64,000 nt of DNA from assembly GCA_002336115.1 (NCBI GenBank), contig DDEN01000022.1, positions 124,001 through 188,000 of the forward strand, read 5' to 3'. The stretch's first letter is position 1; every line of letters begins with the position of its first letter. Shown in pieces: positions 7,445 through 18,113 of the stretch. The position numbers and the translations under genes were made by a program. This stretch comes from Chitinophagaceae bacterium UBA1953 (GTDB lineage: Bacteria; Bacteroidota; Bacteroidia; Chitinophagales; Chitinophagaceae). The notes under the pieces were generated by a model that was given only the letters and a program-made list of their open reading frames with translations, did no database searches and was not told where the DNA came from.

Positions 7445-8194
7445 CTACGGCTCCATAATCTGCTGCAGTACAGGCAAACTTTTCAGTTTTGAAAATTCAG
7501 GTACGTGCAACAGGTAATACATTTCAATTGCTTCAAGTATTTGTCTGCGTTGCAGATAATTCATTGGAACTTCAGTAAGTTCAGGAGGCTGCATTACTTT
7601 TAATAATTCACGAAACAATTCAGCAGATTTACCGTCAACATAATACACATGCTGCGGATATTCTTTTACAAAACTTCCTTCCTGCAAATCAAGTATTGAC
7701 CGTTGTTCAGCTCCTTCTGTATTTAGCTGGAAACCAAAAAAACCAGTAAGATGCAATGCAAAATAAATGGGGAAGTTTGCTGTAACTGCATCATCAGCTT
7801 TGTCTAACTGCATCAATGCGTCTTCAATAAAATAAAAAAGATCGGGATTGTTTTCGGGTTCTTTAATACACTTCTGCAACATCTCTACCATAAAAAGCAA
7901 TACGCTGTTTTTTATTATATCGGCAAACACCTGCTCATACAAATAGCTCCATTTAAATTCTTTGATACGTTGCAGGTTTTTCATTTCCTGGTGATAAACC
8001 ACCAGTTCAAGAATGGAGCCGGGCTGAAAGTAATTGGCTTTGGCTGTACCTTTTTTGGATGTTGCACGAACGCCCTGAACAATGTAACTCTGTAATCCGT
8101 ACAACTCGGTATAAGCTGAAACAATTAAACTCGTTTCACCATACTTAACAGTACGCAGCACAACAGATTTTGTTTTATGCAGCACATTACTCAT
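7445..8194 (-). CDS. recO: DNA repair protein RecO
   Basis: 249 residues opening MSNVLHKTKSVVLRTVKYGETSLIVSAYTELYGLQSYIVQGVR, the OB-fold start typical of RecO, followed by the helical C-terminal domain (IYFALHLTGFFGFQLN). Length is normal. The zinc-binding cysteines present in some RecO proteins are absent, as is common in Bacteroidota. RecO helps load RecA on SSB-coated single-stranded DNA with RecR (and RecF where present). It lies nine bases downstream of the porZ-like gene on the same strand, so the two probably share a transcript. Confidence 0.95.
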   Translation of the reverse strand: MSNVLHKTKSVVLRTVKYGETSLIVSAYTELYGLQSYIVQGVRATSKKGTAKANYFQPGSILELVVYHQEMKNLQRIKEFKWSYLYEQVFADIIKNSVLLFMVEMLQKCIKEPENNPDLFYFIEDALMQLDKADDAVTANFPIYFALHLTGFFGFQLNTEGAEQRSILDLQEGSFVKEYPQHVYYVDGKSAELFRELLKVMQPPELTEVPMNYLQRRQILEAIEMYYLLHVPEFSKLKSLPVLQQIMEP

Positions 8195-8203
8195 TAAAAC
8201 AAC

Positions 8204-10504
8204 CTATTTAATGAACACAATTTTTCCTACCTGCTTTTCAGGACCTGTTTCAATTTTAGCAAACACAAGATATACGCCACTTGATACCCGTTGATTACGG
8301 TAATCTCTTCCGTTCCATACAGCTTGTCCGCCCAATGATCTCGTTTGATAAACCAACCTGCCGCTTAACTCTGTAATTTTTACAACAGCATTTTCAGGTA
8401 AACCACGAATACCGATTGTTCCTTCATAACCTGATGGAACAGGACTTGGAAAAACCAATACTTTGCTGTCGTTTTCAGAGGCTTCAGTTGCTGTACTTCG
8501 GTAACTGCAAATGCCATTGAATGTTGAAAAGAACACTTCGCCTGTTTTAGGATCGATGGCAATGCGGATAATTTCATTACTCAGCAGCGGGCTGTTTTCG
8601 GCAGTAAAACGTTCGATTATTTTTTCACCATCAGCACTTATAAGCCAAACACCATTATGTGAGCCAACCCACTTGCGGTTGGCCCCATCAACGGCCAATG
8701 CTTTAACCTCTTCGTTCTGAAATAAATAGCCGGCAAAATTATCCTGCTGCACAATTGGCTGGTATGCTTCACAACCATTTGATGTAAATACTTCGCCCGG
8801 GCATTGAATAATTCCAATTCCTTTATCAGTACCAAGCCATATAAAACCATCCTTATCTTTCACCATACAGTTTACAGCGTTATCGGGCAAATTTCCATTG
8901 CCCTTTCCCGTCTGCAACCATTTCCATTGATCATCACCGGTATTATCAATTGAAGCCCCATGGTTAAAACAATATAATCCATTTCCCTGTGGCACCTGAA
9001 TCCATTTTTGATTGGCATCATCAACCACAATTTGTCCAACCATATTATCTACAATATGGAAAGGCACTTTTAAGTCCTTCCAACCCCCATCTGCCTTTTT
9101 AACCACAAAATTATTGGCACCTCCAAAATTGCTGATCCATAAGTTATTATCGGAATCGAAAGCAAGTCCACCAACACGATAGCTGTTGGGGTCGCCAACA
9201 GTTACGTTCAGAAAATTCTGTTTATAGATTTTATATTTCGTGCTGCTTTCATATTCAATCAAGCCTCCGCCAAATGAACCGGCGTAAACCAGGTTATTCC
9301 TCGGATCAACAGCAATCGTTATAATATCATATACAGTATCCATCCACGAAAGATTGCTGCGGTTATAATCCTTCCATTCATTATTTGAGAAAGAAAAAAA
9401 GCCTGTTGGATTGTTTTTATAATTCCATGCATAATTAATACTTCCGCCGGCTACATATAAAGTATTGTTGTGAAAGAGCATTTCGCCATCCAGATTACCA
9501 TAGGGTGAATTAACAGCATAACGGTCAAACAGATTTCCTTCTGCTTTCACAAGACCCTTGTCATAATCTGCAATCCAGATTTCACTACCGCTTTTTACTG
9601 CCTGCATAGGATGACTGATCTCGTTGTTGTTTTGAACTGAAAGACTGACCGTGCCATTTACATTCAACACAATTACACGCCTTTCATTCCAGGAATTTTT
9701 TCCTTCACAAATCATAATTGAACCATCGGATGAATTGACATTTTCCCAACTCCAGTCATCATAATATAGAAGTTGCCACGTATTACTGTTTAACAGGTAA
9801 AGAGAGCTGTTATACTGTGCAATTACATTACTACCAATAACCATTACCTGTTTTATTTCTCCGGCAGGCAAACCGTTAGACCCACTTACCAAAGCCCAGT
9901 TACGATAATCGTTCAGGTTGCCTGCATTTTGATTGGCAACTTTTAATCCTTCTGCAGTTGCAGCAAAAAAACGTGTAGCATCAGCAGCAAAACCGTTCAC
10001 CTTAACATTTGCTCCATTACTGCCAATGAGCCATGTATTGCTGATTTCATGTTTTGAAAGATCGGCTACAATAACACCAAGTCCGCAACTGAGATATGCT
10101 TTGTCGTTTACAAACGTAATATCATAAATGGTTTTATCGCCGCTGACATTGCTACGCATAATTGCGGGAATATTGATAATATCATTACGGTAAATAACAT
10201 CCAGATTGCTGTTGTTATACGCAATTACTAATTTATCGGAAGATGTGTTATAACGTATGCTGCTGATACCAATATCATGAAGCCCTGTTACCTTGCTCAA
10301 CCTTTCAATTTCTCCCTCATCCCTGCTTACAGAATAAGCCCCGAATTTTGTTCCTGTATAAACATGAGTGCCTGACATTGTTACTTTCAGACCGGAATGA
10401 TAGTCAGTATGTTCACGCCACTGGCCAATTGGCTGTAACTGTGCTTTCAATTGTAAAACAGCAAACAAACAAATAAAAAGGAAAAAACAACTCTTTTTCA
10501 TCAT
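8204..10504 (-). CDS. porZ: PorZ-like beta-propeller protein with type IX sorting domain
   Basis: 766 residues with a signal peptide (MMKKSCFFLFICLFAVLQLKAQ). Two stretches of propeller blades follow, recognisable from repeated D..N.LWI.N.GG, D.DGFIWLGTDKGIG and GANRKWVGSHNGVWL units of the two-component-regulator propeller type. The last about 85 residues (from VLVFPSPVPSG to GKIVFIK) form a type A C-terminal sorting domain. Porphyromonas PorZ has the same order (two propellers plus CTD) and nearly the same length; it delivers anionic LPS to the type IX secretion attachment complex at the cell surface. I infer that role here from architecture only. recO follows nine bases downstream. Confidence 0.75.
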   Translation of the reverse strand: MMKKSCFFLFICLFAVLQLKAQLQPIGQWREHTDYHSGLKVTMSGTHVYTGTKFGAYSVSRDEGEIERLSKVTGLHDIGISSIRYNTSSDKLVIAYNNSNLDVIYRNDIINIPAIMRSNVSGDKTIYDITFVNDKAYLSCGLGVIVADLSKHEISNTWLIGSNGANVKVNGFAADATRFFAATAEGLKVANQNAGNLNDYRNWALVSGSNGLPAGEIKQVMVIGSNVIAQYNSSLYLLNSNTWQLLYYDDWSWENVNSSDGSIMICEGKNSWNERRVIVLNVNGTVSLSVQNNNEISHPMQAVKSGSEIWIADYDKGLVKAEGNLFDRYAVNSPYGNLDGEMLFHNNTLYVAGGSINYAWNYKNNPTGFFSFSNNEWKDYNRSNLSWMDTVYDIITIAVDPRNNLVYAGSFGGGLIEYESSTKYKIYKQNFLNVTVGDPNSYRVGGLAFDSDNNLWISNFGGANNFVVKKADGGWKDLKVPFHIVDNMVGQIVVDDANQKWIQVPQGNGLYCFNHGASIDNTGDDQWKWLQTGKGNGNLPDNAVNCMVKDKDGFIWLGTDKGIGIIQCPGEVFTSNGCEAYQPIVQQDNFAGYLFQNEEVKALAVDGANRKWVGSHNGVWLISADGEKIIERFTAENSPLLSNEIIRIAIDPKTGEVFFSTFNGICSYRSTATEASENDSKVLVFPSPVPSGYEGTIGIRGLPENAVVKITELSGRLVYQTRSLGGQAVWNGRDYRNQRVSSGVYLVFAKIETGPEKQVGKIVFIK

Positions 10505-10609
10505 GTTTCAAATTTAACAGCTTTTAGTTCACAGTGAATTTTTTAACGCATTTCAGGCGGAATAGCGTTTCTTTGCCTTGGTTTTCTTATTAAAACGTAT
10601 CTGAATCGC

Positions 10610-13018
10610 ATGTGGTATCAACTGGGTAAATGGGTTTTGCGCAACAGGCTTCCTCTATTAATTGCTGTTCTTCTTGCTACAGGTGTAATGGGTTACTTTG
10701 CAATCAAAGTGCAAAGAAGTTATGATTTTGCCAAGGCAATTCCAATCGATCATCCTAAGTACTTAGAATACGAAGCTTTTAAACAACGATTTGGAGAAGA
10801 CGGCAATATGCTGGTAATAGGTTTTGAAAAAAAAGATTTATACCAGTTAGCTTTCTTTAAAAAATTTGCTGCACTTCAAAAAGAATTTAAGAAAGTTTAT
10901 GGAGTTGAAGATGTACTCAGCGTCAGCTCATCAATAATGCTTGTAAAAGACTCAGCCGGCGAAAAACTAAAAGCAATGCCCGTTTTTCCTGAAAACATCC
11001 AAACCCAGGAAGAATTAGATAGCTGTCGGCGCAACTTTGAAAACCTGCCTTTTTATAAGAATTTGTTGTACAATCCTTCATCGCAGGTTTACATGATGGC
11101 AGTACACATCAATAAGGTTGTGCTTAACACCAAGAAAAGAGATGCTTCTGTGGGAGGAGTTGTAAAACTGGCTGAACAGTTTGGAAAAGACGAAAAGATA
11201 GATGTACACATCAGCGGGTTACCACATGTTCGCACAGAAATGAGTACCCGTATTGCCAACGAATTAAAATTGTTTTTGCTGGGCTCAGTTCTATTATCAG
11301 CAATTATACTGCTGTTTTTCTTCCGTTCAGTAAGCGCTACGTTGCTGAGTATGCTGGTTGTTATTATGGGAGTAATCTGGAGCCTTGCAACAATGGTATT
11401 GTTTGGATATAAAATTACCATCCTCAATGCCCTTATTCCGCCATTGATGGTTGTAATTGGCATTCCCAATTGTATTTATTTTTTAAATAAGTTTCATACT
11501 GAATATAAAAAGAGTGGCGATAAGCACAATTCGCTTGTGAATATGATTGGCCGCATGGGTGTGGTTACTTTATTCTGCAACATTGCTGCCGCAATTGGCT
11601 TTGCGGTATTTGCTTTAACAAAAAGCCAGATTTTAAGAGAATTTGGCATTGTAGCAGGCATAAACATCATGGCTCTTTTCATCATTTCTTTTATAGTTAT
11701 CCCAACACTATTAAGCTATTTACCTGCACCAAAGCAACGCCACGTACGTTATTTAGAAAATGAACGGCTTAACAGGTGGATTATACGTATTGAAGACTGG
11801 GTTTTTAATCATCCAAAATATACCTATTCAGCTACAGCACTTCTCTTAGCAGTTGCTTTTATTGGAATTTTACAACTTAAAAGCGTGGGCTATATTGTTG
11901 ATGACCTTCCGAAAAATGACAAGCTTTATACTGATCTGAAATTTTTTGAAAAACATTTTTCCGGTGTTATGCCTCTTGAAATTGTAGTTGATACAAGAAA
12001 AAAACAAGGTGCTGTACGGAATATCGGCAACCTGAACCGTATTGACTCGTTGGTACAATACCTTGAGAACAGGCCGGAAATCGGGAAGGCTCTGGCTATA
12101 ACTGAAGGTTTGAAATTTGCACGCCAGGCATATTACGATAACGACAGTAATATGTATGCCGTTCCTAATGAATTTGATCTTGCTTTTCTTGCACCATACC
12201 TGCAAATGAAAACCGACACAACGAACCCTAACAACAAGAATAATAACTTTGTAAAGCTAGTTGGCAATTTTGTTGATCGTGATAAGCAACGGGCAAGAAT
12301 AAGTGTGAATATGGCCGATGTTGGAAGCGATAGCTTGCCTAAAATTCTTGCACAGGTTCAGGAAAGAGCCGAAGAAATATTTAATGCTGACAGCCTTGAA
12401 TATTCAAAAACAATCAATAAAAATACGCCTGTAGAAAGTATTGACTCTTCCCGATTAAAAAAATCAGCAAATATTCAGCTTACAGGAACGAGTGTGATTT
12501 TTGTGGAAGGCTCCAGATTTATTATTAATGGCTTAAAAGAAAGCATTTTCTGGGCTTTTTTACTCATTGCCTTATGTATGCTTTATTTGTTCCGTTCTTT
12601 CAGAATATTATTCTGTTCCCTCGTTCCCAATGTAGTTCCATTAGTGATTACAGCAGGCGTAATGGGATGGGCAGGCGTACCCCTGAAACCAAGTACTGTA
12701 TTGGTTTTCAGCGTGGCACTGGGCATTGCAATCGATGTAACTATCCGTTTCCTCATCAATTACAAACAGGAACTCCCTTTACACAATCATGATATCCGGG
12801 AAACCGTAAAACAAACCATCCGTCATACGGGTATCAGCATTATTTATACGTCACTGGTATTGGTTGCAGGTTTTGTTATTTTTTGTTTCTCCGGTTTTGG
12901 CGGAACGCAGGCTCTTGGCTGGCTTACATCACTTACATTGCTTGTTGCCATGATTACCAACCTTATTCTATTGCCAGTTATGCTTTTAACAACAGCCAGG
13001 AAACCAAAACAGGCTTAA
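10610..13018 (+). CDS. MMPL/RND-family transporter
   Basis: 802 residues. A first membrane helix (about 14-34) is followed by a periplasmic porter domain, then a helix bundle (LFLLGSVLLSAIILLFFFRS and the next four helices), a second single helix after residue 400, a second porter domain, and a second bundle near the C-terminus starting SIFWAFLLIALCMLYLFRS. This two-fold internal repeat is typical of MMPL/Patched-like RND exporters of about 800 residues, which act without an outer-membrane partner gene nearby. The family moves lipids, sterol-like molecules or drugs by the proton gradient; the substrate here is unknown. It is divergent from the porZ-like gene (105 bp apart). Confidence 0.9.
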   Translation: MWYQLGKWVLRNRLPLLIAVLLATGVMGYFAIKVQRSYDFAKAIPIDHPKYLEYEAFKQRFGEDGNMLVIGFEKKDLYQLAFFKKFAALQKEFKKVYGVEDVLSVSSSIMLVKDSAGEKLKAMPVFPENIQTQEELDSCRRNFENLPFYKNLLYNPSSQVYMMAVHINKVVLNTKKRDASVGGVVKLAEQFGKDEKIDVHISGLPHVRTEMSTRIANELKLFLLGSVLLSAIILLFFFRSVSATLLSMLVVIMGVIWSLATMVLFGYKITILNALIPPLMVVIGIPNCIYFLNKFHTEYKKSGDKHNSLVNMIGRMGVVTLFCNIAAAIGFAVFALTKSQILREFGIVAGINIMALFIISFIVIPTLLSYLPAPKQRHVRYLENERLNRWIIRIEDWVFNHPKYTYSATALLLAVAFIGILQLKSVGYIVDDLPKNDKLYTDLKFFEKHFSGVMPLEIVVDTRKKQGAVRNIGNLNRIDSLVQYLENRPEIGKALAITEGLKFARQAYYDNDSNMYAVPNEFDLAFLAPYLQMKTDTTNPNNKNNNFVKLVGNFVDRDKQRARISVNMADVGSDSLPKILAQVQERAEEIFNADSLEYSKTINKNTPVESIDSSRLKKSANIQLTGTSVIFVEGSRFIINGLKESIFWAFLLIALCMLYLFRSFRILFCSLVPNVVPLVITAGVMGWAGVPLKPSTVLVFSVALGIAIDVTIRFLINYKQELPLHNHDIRETVKQTIRHTGISIIYTSLVLVAGFVIFCFSGFGGTQALGWLTSLTLLVAMITNLILLPVMLLTTARKPKQA

Positions 13019-13204
13019 TTATAACTAAAACAGATAAACATGCAGCAATACGTATAAAAAATTGTCTGTATTTAATTAAATGTATCTGTTTCCCCTTAAC
13101 TTAGGTGATTCTGATATTTTTTATTTTTTTCTACGAATGCTTGTGGCTACCTGAATTACGCCTGCTGAGACAACTGTATATTTTATAACTAAATCAAAAC
13201 TGCA

Positions 13205-16200
13205 ATGAGAAGACTTCTTATTATGTTTTCTATGCTTTTGTGTGCCATAACCATGTATGCACAAAGCAAAGTTGTTACCGGAAAGGTGACAGACGACAAA
13301 GACGGGACACCATTATCCGGTGTTTCTATAACAGTAAAAGGAACTACAATCGGAACGGCTACAGATGCTGACGGTTTATTCAGGCTAACAGTTCCCACAA
13401 CAGCAAAAACACTGATTATTTCCCTGGTAAACTACGAATCAATTGAAGTACCGGTTGATTCAAGGACCGGTTACAACGTAAAATTAGTATCTAAAGACAA
13501 AAGCTTACAGGAAGTGGTTGTAGTTGGATATGGTGTACAAAAGAAAAAAGAACTTACAGGGAGTCTGGCAACTGTAAAAGGAGCTGCAACAGCCGACAAG
13601 CCAGTTCAAACTTTCGATCAGGCATTGGCTGGTCGTTCAACTGGTGTTCAAATAACAGTTCCAAATGGTGTGCTTAATTCTCCCCCTGTATTCCGCATAC
13701 GAGGAACAAACTCAATTTCACTAAGTTCTTATCCACTGATTATTGTAGATGGAGTTCCTTCATATACCGGAGACTTCAGTTCAACTTCAGCCGCAGGCAA
13801 TGCTCTTGCAAATATTAATCCTAACGATATAGAAAGCATTGACATTGCAAAAGATGCAGCAGCAACAGCAATTTACGGAAGCCGGGCTGCTAATGGAGTT
13901 GTTTTTATCACAACAAAAAAAGGTAAAACCGGAAAAGCGAAAGTGTCATATAATGGCTGGTTAAGTTTTTCCAATGCTTACAGACTTCCTGAGGTTATGA
14001 ATGCAGATCAGTATATCAAATTCAAAACACAAGCAGTAGCAAATAATCCATCAGCTTCTGCATGGACATTCAGTAAGGTTACTGATGCAAACGGTAACCC
14101 CGTTGATACAAAATGGTCTGACTATGTTTATCGTCAGGGCATTTCTCATAGTCATAATGTGAATGTATCAGGTGGAAGCGAAAGCACCAGTTATTACTTC
14201 TCAGCAGGCTACACAGATCAACAAGGGATTATTAAGAAAAATGACTTTAAGAGAATTAATACACTCTTTAACATCGATAGCAGAATAAACAAATATTTCT
14301 CAATAGGAGGAAAAATTTCTTACTCAAATGAGAAAAATCTTGCAGCAACCACTTCAGGTTCATTAAGCGGCGCTGCATTTAATACAGGGGGCTTAGGTCG
14401 CCTGCAGTTTGTATTGCCTCCCATCGTTTCTCCCTATAAAAATGATGGCTCATATAACGTTAATGGCGCAGCAATTGGAAGCTCAAATATTACAGGAACA
14501 TCTAATCTCTCTTACTATAATCCAGTAGTAAGTATAGATCTTAATCGTTCCAACAGCGAAAACAACCGAATAGTTTCAAACGCATATGCACAACTTAAAC
14601 CGTTTGACTGGCTGACAATTCGTACTGCTTATGGCATTGATTATCTATTAGTGGATAATGATATTTTCTGGACACCTGTTAGCGGAGATGGCTACAGTTA
14701 TAATGGTTATGCATGGGCTGGTGCTGATAAATATAAAACTTCCTTATGGACGAATACAATGCAATTTGAAAAAACACTTTTCGAGAATCACAATCTGAAC
14801 GTCCTGATAGGTAATGAGCAACAAACAAGAACTTCATCCGGCTATGGCTTACAAAGGCAAGGAGTTTCTGATTTGGATTACAATGTAATACAAGCAGGTT
14901 TTACAACTAATAACCCTGCTGATCTTTTTAAGGGTGAAAATTATTTATTATCAAGCTTTGGCCGCATAACCTACAATTATGGAGATAAGTATTTTTTAAG
15001 TGGGAATATTCGGCAGGATGAGTACTCTGCCCTTGCCCAGAAAAAAGGAGTTTTCTGGGGAGTATCAGCAGGATGGGAATTATCAAAAGAAAGTTTCTGG
15101 ACATCACTTGGAATTAATAATTTATTCACCAATTTCAAGTTAAGGGGTAGTTACGGTAAAGTAGGAAATATTGGAGGCATTAATGATTTCGCTCCATATA
15201 ACCTTTTTAACTCTGGTTTATACGGTGGTACTTATACACTCACATATGCCCAGGTAGGCAATCCTAATCTTAAGTGGGAAACAAGTAAAAAAACAGACAT
15301 TGGATTCCAGTTTGGAATGTTTAAAAACAGACTTTCGGGTGAGTTTACCTATTACAAAAACAACATTGATGGCTTAATCCTTTATTTACCACAAGCTCCT
15401 TCAGTAGGACTTCCTTCAAATCCCCCAATAAATGTAGGATCGATGTATAATAAAGGTTTTGAAATTTCCGTAACTGCCACACCTGTTCAGAAAAAGGATT
15501 TTACCTGGACTTCTTCATTTAATGTAACTTTTAATAAAAATATGGTCACTTCCTTAGACCCATCATTACCGTCAATCCAAACATCAACCTCAAGTCTTGA
15601 GACCATCAGTCAGACAATGCCAGGTTATTCATTGGGTTATCTTTGGGTAGTTCGTACAAATGGAGTGGACCCCGAAACCGGTAAAAGAGTTTTTGTGAAC
15701 TCAGCAGGTCAGAATGTTTATTACCAATATTATGCAGCAAGTGGAACTTATAATTATTCAACTAAAGCTGATGGAACTGTAAAGTATGTAAGTCCGACAG
15801 GCGGCACTTCAATTACCCAGGCTGCAGATGGTGTAATGTATGCAAATACATTACCTAAACAATATGGCGGTTGGGAAAATAACTTTCGGTACAAAAGCTT
15901 CGATCTGAATGTAATGTTGACCTACCAAACAGGCTTTTATGTTTATTATGGAAGTAATGCGGGGCTTCACGATCAGCGCTGGTGGAATAACTCAACAGAT
16001 GTGTTTACAGATGCATGGAGTGCAAAGGGAGATATGAACAAAAAATATGCAAAACCGGTTTTTAATGATAATGTTTCAAACGGGTCTTCAATGCCGCTTG
16101 ATATTAATGTTTTTAAGGGTGATTTTCTTAAGCTGAAAAATATTTCTTTGGGTTATTCTCTTCCTAAATCCGCCATCGAAAGGTTAAAAGTCAGTAACAT

Positions 16201-16363
16201 AAGAATGTACATCAGCGGACAAAACCTGGGGATTGCAACCAAATACCCAGGCCCTGATCCTGAAGTATCTTCAAATGGAAACGCAACAACATCGCAAGGT
16301 ATTGACAGAAATACTGCTGCAAATGCAAGGACATTCCTAATTGGATTGAATGTTAGTTTTTAA
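13205..16363 (+). CDS. SusC/RagA-family TonB-dependent outer-membrane transporter (first pair)
   Basis: 1052 residues: signal peptide (MRRLLIMFSMLLCAITMYAQ), a carboxypeptidase-regulatory-like domain (VTGKVTDDKDGTPLSGVSITVKGTT), the TonB-box region (LQEVVVVGYGVQKKKELTGS), the plug with VFRIRGTNSIS and the family hallmark KDAAATAIYGSRAANGV, then a beta-barrel ending in the aromatic signature LIGLNVSF. It forms the outer-membrane channel under a SusD lid, importing a large nutrient with TonB energy. There is no STN domain, so no anti-sigma signalling is predicted. SusD follows 19 bp later. No glycoside hydrolase or peptidase gene is attached, so the nutrient cannot be read from context. Confidence 0.96.
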   Translation: MRRLLIMFSMLLCAITMYAQSKVVTGKVTDDKDGTPLSGVSITVKGTTIGTATDADGLFRLTVPTTAKTLIISLVNYESIEVPVDSRTGYNVKLVSKDKSLQEVVVVGYGVQKKKELTGSLATVKGAATADKPVQTFDQALAGRSTGVQITVPNGVLNSPPVFRIRGTNSISLSSYPLIIVDGVPSYTGDFSSTSAAGNALANINPNDIESIDIAKDAAATAIYGSRAANGVVFITTKKGKTGKAKVSYNGWLSFSNAYRLPEVMNADQYIKFKTQAVANNPSASAWTFSKVTDANGNPVDTKWSDYVYRQGISHSHNVNVSGGSESTSYYFSAGYTDQQGIIKKNDFKRINTLFNIDSRINKYFSIGGKISYSNEKNLAATTSGSLSGAAFNTGGLGRLQFVLPPIVSPYKNDGSYNVNGAAIGSSNITGTSNLSYYNPVVSIDLNRSNSENNRIVSNAYAQLKPFDWLTIRTAYGIDYLLVDNDIFWTPVSGDGYSYNGYAWAGADKYKTSLWTNTMQFEKTLFENHNLNVLIGNEQQTRTSSGYGLQRQGVSDLDYNVIQAGFTTNNPADLFKGENYLLSSFGRITYNYGDKYFLSGNIRQDEYSALAQKKGVFWGVSAGWELSKESFWTSLGINNLFTNFKLRGSYGKVGNIGGINDFAPYNLFNSGLYGGTYTLTYAQVGNPNLKWETSKKTDIGFQFGMFKNRLSGEFTYYKNNIDGLILYLPQAPSVGLPSNPPINVGSMYNKGFEISVTATPVQKKDFTWTSSFNVTFNKNMVTSLDPSLPSIQTSTSSLETISQTMPGYSLGYLWVVRTNGVDPETGKRVFVNSAGQNVYYQYYAASGTYNYSTKADGTVKYVSPTGGTSITQAADGVMYANTLPKQYGGWENNFRYKSFDLNVMLTYQTGFYVYYGSNAGLHDQRWWNNSTDVFTDAWSAKGDMNKKYAKPVFNDNVSNGSSMPLDINVFKGDFLKLKNISLGYSLPKSAIERLKVSNIRMYISGQNLGIATKYPGPDPEVSSNGNATTSQGIDRNTAANARTFLIGLNVSF

Positions 16364-16382
16364 TCTTAAAAATTGTTTTAAA

Positions 16383-17843
16383 ATGAGATATTCATACATT
16401 AAATATTTTTTCATTGCGACGTTGGGTTCAGGACTCTTTTTTTCCTGTAAACGAGATTCTCTCACTCCCACTCCACAAACGTCGATCAGAGACATTTCTT
16501 CGTTTAGCAATGCCTCAAGAATTCAAGGACAACTATTATCACTTTATGCTTCATTAAAAGGTGGAAATTTATACGGAGGACGCTATGTAATATATGGAGA
16601 TATTAGAGGAGAGGATTTTCTTAATCAAACCTCAAATCTTGTAACTGGTTCAGATGTCTGGAATCTGAACCCAACAAACAGTGCTACAGCAGTTGTTGGA
16701 CTTTGGGCTCAGGCATACGCAACAATTAATCTTTGCAATATCTTTCTTGACCAAATGGCAGCAGGGGGATCTAACATTGTTGGAGCAACTTTGTCTGCAA
16801 ATTATATAGCTGAGGCAAAATTAGTAAGAGCCATCTCTTACTATAGTTTATTGCAATATTATGCAAGACCTTATGCAGATGGAAATGGCAGCAAGCCTGG
16901 TGTTCCATTAAGACTGTCAGGAATTACAAATGAAGGCCATTCGGATTTAGCAAGGAGTACAGTTGCCGAAGTCTATACTCAAATCATTAAGGATTTAAAT
17001 GATGCAGAGACTGGTTTACCGTTGAGCTATTCTTCAGCGTATAATAATACTACCAGAGGCCATCGGAATACGGCAATTGCCTTAAAAACAAGAGTGTATC
17101 TAACAATGCAGCAATATCCAAACGTAATAACAGAAGCAAACAAAATTGTTTCTGCTACTGCACCTTTTACTGCATCTACCGGCGTTACTCATGCCTTGCA
17201 GGCAGATATAACAAACGTATTCAAAACGCCTTATACTACCACTGAATCAATTCTCTCAATGCCAATGACTTCTACGACAGGGGATAACCCGGGCACTCAA
17301 AATCAGTTGGGATATTATTACGCTAAAGTAACCGGCAATGGCGAATATTCTTTGAATCCCAGCGGCATTATTGCTGATGCAGGCTGGTTATCGACAGACA
17401 AAAGAAGAACATTCATTTCCACAAGCTCGGGAAAACCATATTTGAATTACAAATATGCCATAGGTTCGCCATATACAGATTATGTACCGGTTATACGTTA
17501 CGCAGAAGTATTGTTAAGTCTTGCTGAGGCTAAAGTGCGTTCAACTAATACTGTTGATGCACAGTCCGTGGCAATACTAAATGCAATACGCAACAGATCT
17601 GATGTTACAACAACATTTACTGTTGCAAGCTTTGCTACACCCACTGACTTGATTAATGCTATTCTGAAAGAAAGAAGAATTGAATTTTTAGGTGAAGGCT
17701 TGAGAAATACCGATTTGCTGAGGTTATTACAAACTATTCCGGCAAAAGGTACGGCGCAATCAAAAACTTCATCAGATGTAGGATATATCTGGCCAATCTC
17801 GTCTTCAGAGCTTTCTTTAAATAAATTATGTACTGATAACTAA
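16383..17843 (+). CDS. SusD/RagB-family nutrient-binding lipoprotein (first pair)
   Basis: 486 residues from the ATG at 16383 (MRYSYIKYFFIATLGSGLFFSCKRD), a lipoprotein signal; the open frame begins at 16350, but the extra 11 residues would displace the signal and overlap the susC gene. The body shows the SusD helical pattern: AEAKLVRAISYYSLLQYYARPY, GVPLRLSG, VAEVYTQIIKDLNDAE, and near the end RYAEVLLSLAEAK and LKERRIEFLGEGLRNTDLLR. The lipoprotein covers the SusC barrel and binds the substrate at the cell surface. A strong intrinsic terminator follows at 17863-17898, so the first pair is a unit on its own. Confidence 0.95.
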   Translation: MRYSYIKYFFIATLGSGLFFSCKRDSLTPTPQTSIRDISSFSNASRIQGQLLSLYASLKGGNLYGGRYVIYGDIRGEDFLNQTSNLVTGSDVWNLNPTNSATAVVGLWAQAYATINLCNIFLDQMAAGGSNIVGATLSANYIAEAKLVRAISYYSLLQYYARPYADGNGSKPGVPLRLSGITNEGHSDLARSTVAEVYTQIIKDLNDAETGLPLSYSSAYNNTTRGHRNTAIALKTRVYLTMQQYPNVITEANKIVSATAPFTASTGVTHALQADITNVFKTPYTTTESILSMPMTSTTGDNPGTQNQLGYYYAKVTGNGEYSLNPSGIIADAGWLSTDKRRTFISTSSGKPYLNYKYAIGSPYTDYVPVIRYAEVLLSLAEAKVRSTNTVDAQSVAILNAIRNRSDVTTTFTVASFATPTDLINAILKERRIEFLGEGLRNTDLLRLLQTIPAKGTAQSKTSSDVGYIWPISSSELSLNKLCTDN

Positions 17844-17862
17844 TAACATTAAGCCTTTGAGG

Positions 17863-17898
17863 TTAAAAAGCTGTCGGAAAAATCCGACAGCTTTTTAA
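17863..17898 (+). terminator. Intrinsic terminator after first SusC/SusD pair
   Basis: A perfect 16-bp stem (17863-17878 with 17883-17898), loop AAAA, with A-run and T-run flanks that could work in both directions. The GC core is GCTGTCGGA. Confidence 0.92.
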
Positions 17899-18113
17899 TT
17901 TGGGTAAATGAAGACATATTACGCAGCTTTTTCTCAAAAAAAATGTCTAATATTCAGCTTTTTAACAATATCACAGCTATTTTTGTTGTTAATGCCGCTT
18001 TTTGAGGCACAATTAACTCTTTCTACCCAAACAATCAACCAACGACATTTTGCTGCATCTACGTTAAATGACCTAAGAGTAATTTTATTGATTATTTATA
18101 AACCCAAACGAGT

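Noticed and set aside
13028..13091. AAACAGATA / TATCTGTTT inverted pair after the MMPL gene
   Set aside because: The 9-bp arms are separated by 46 nt of AT-rich DNA; too weak to call.
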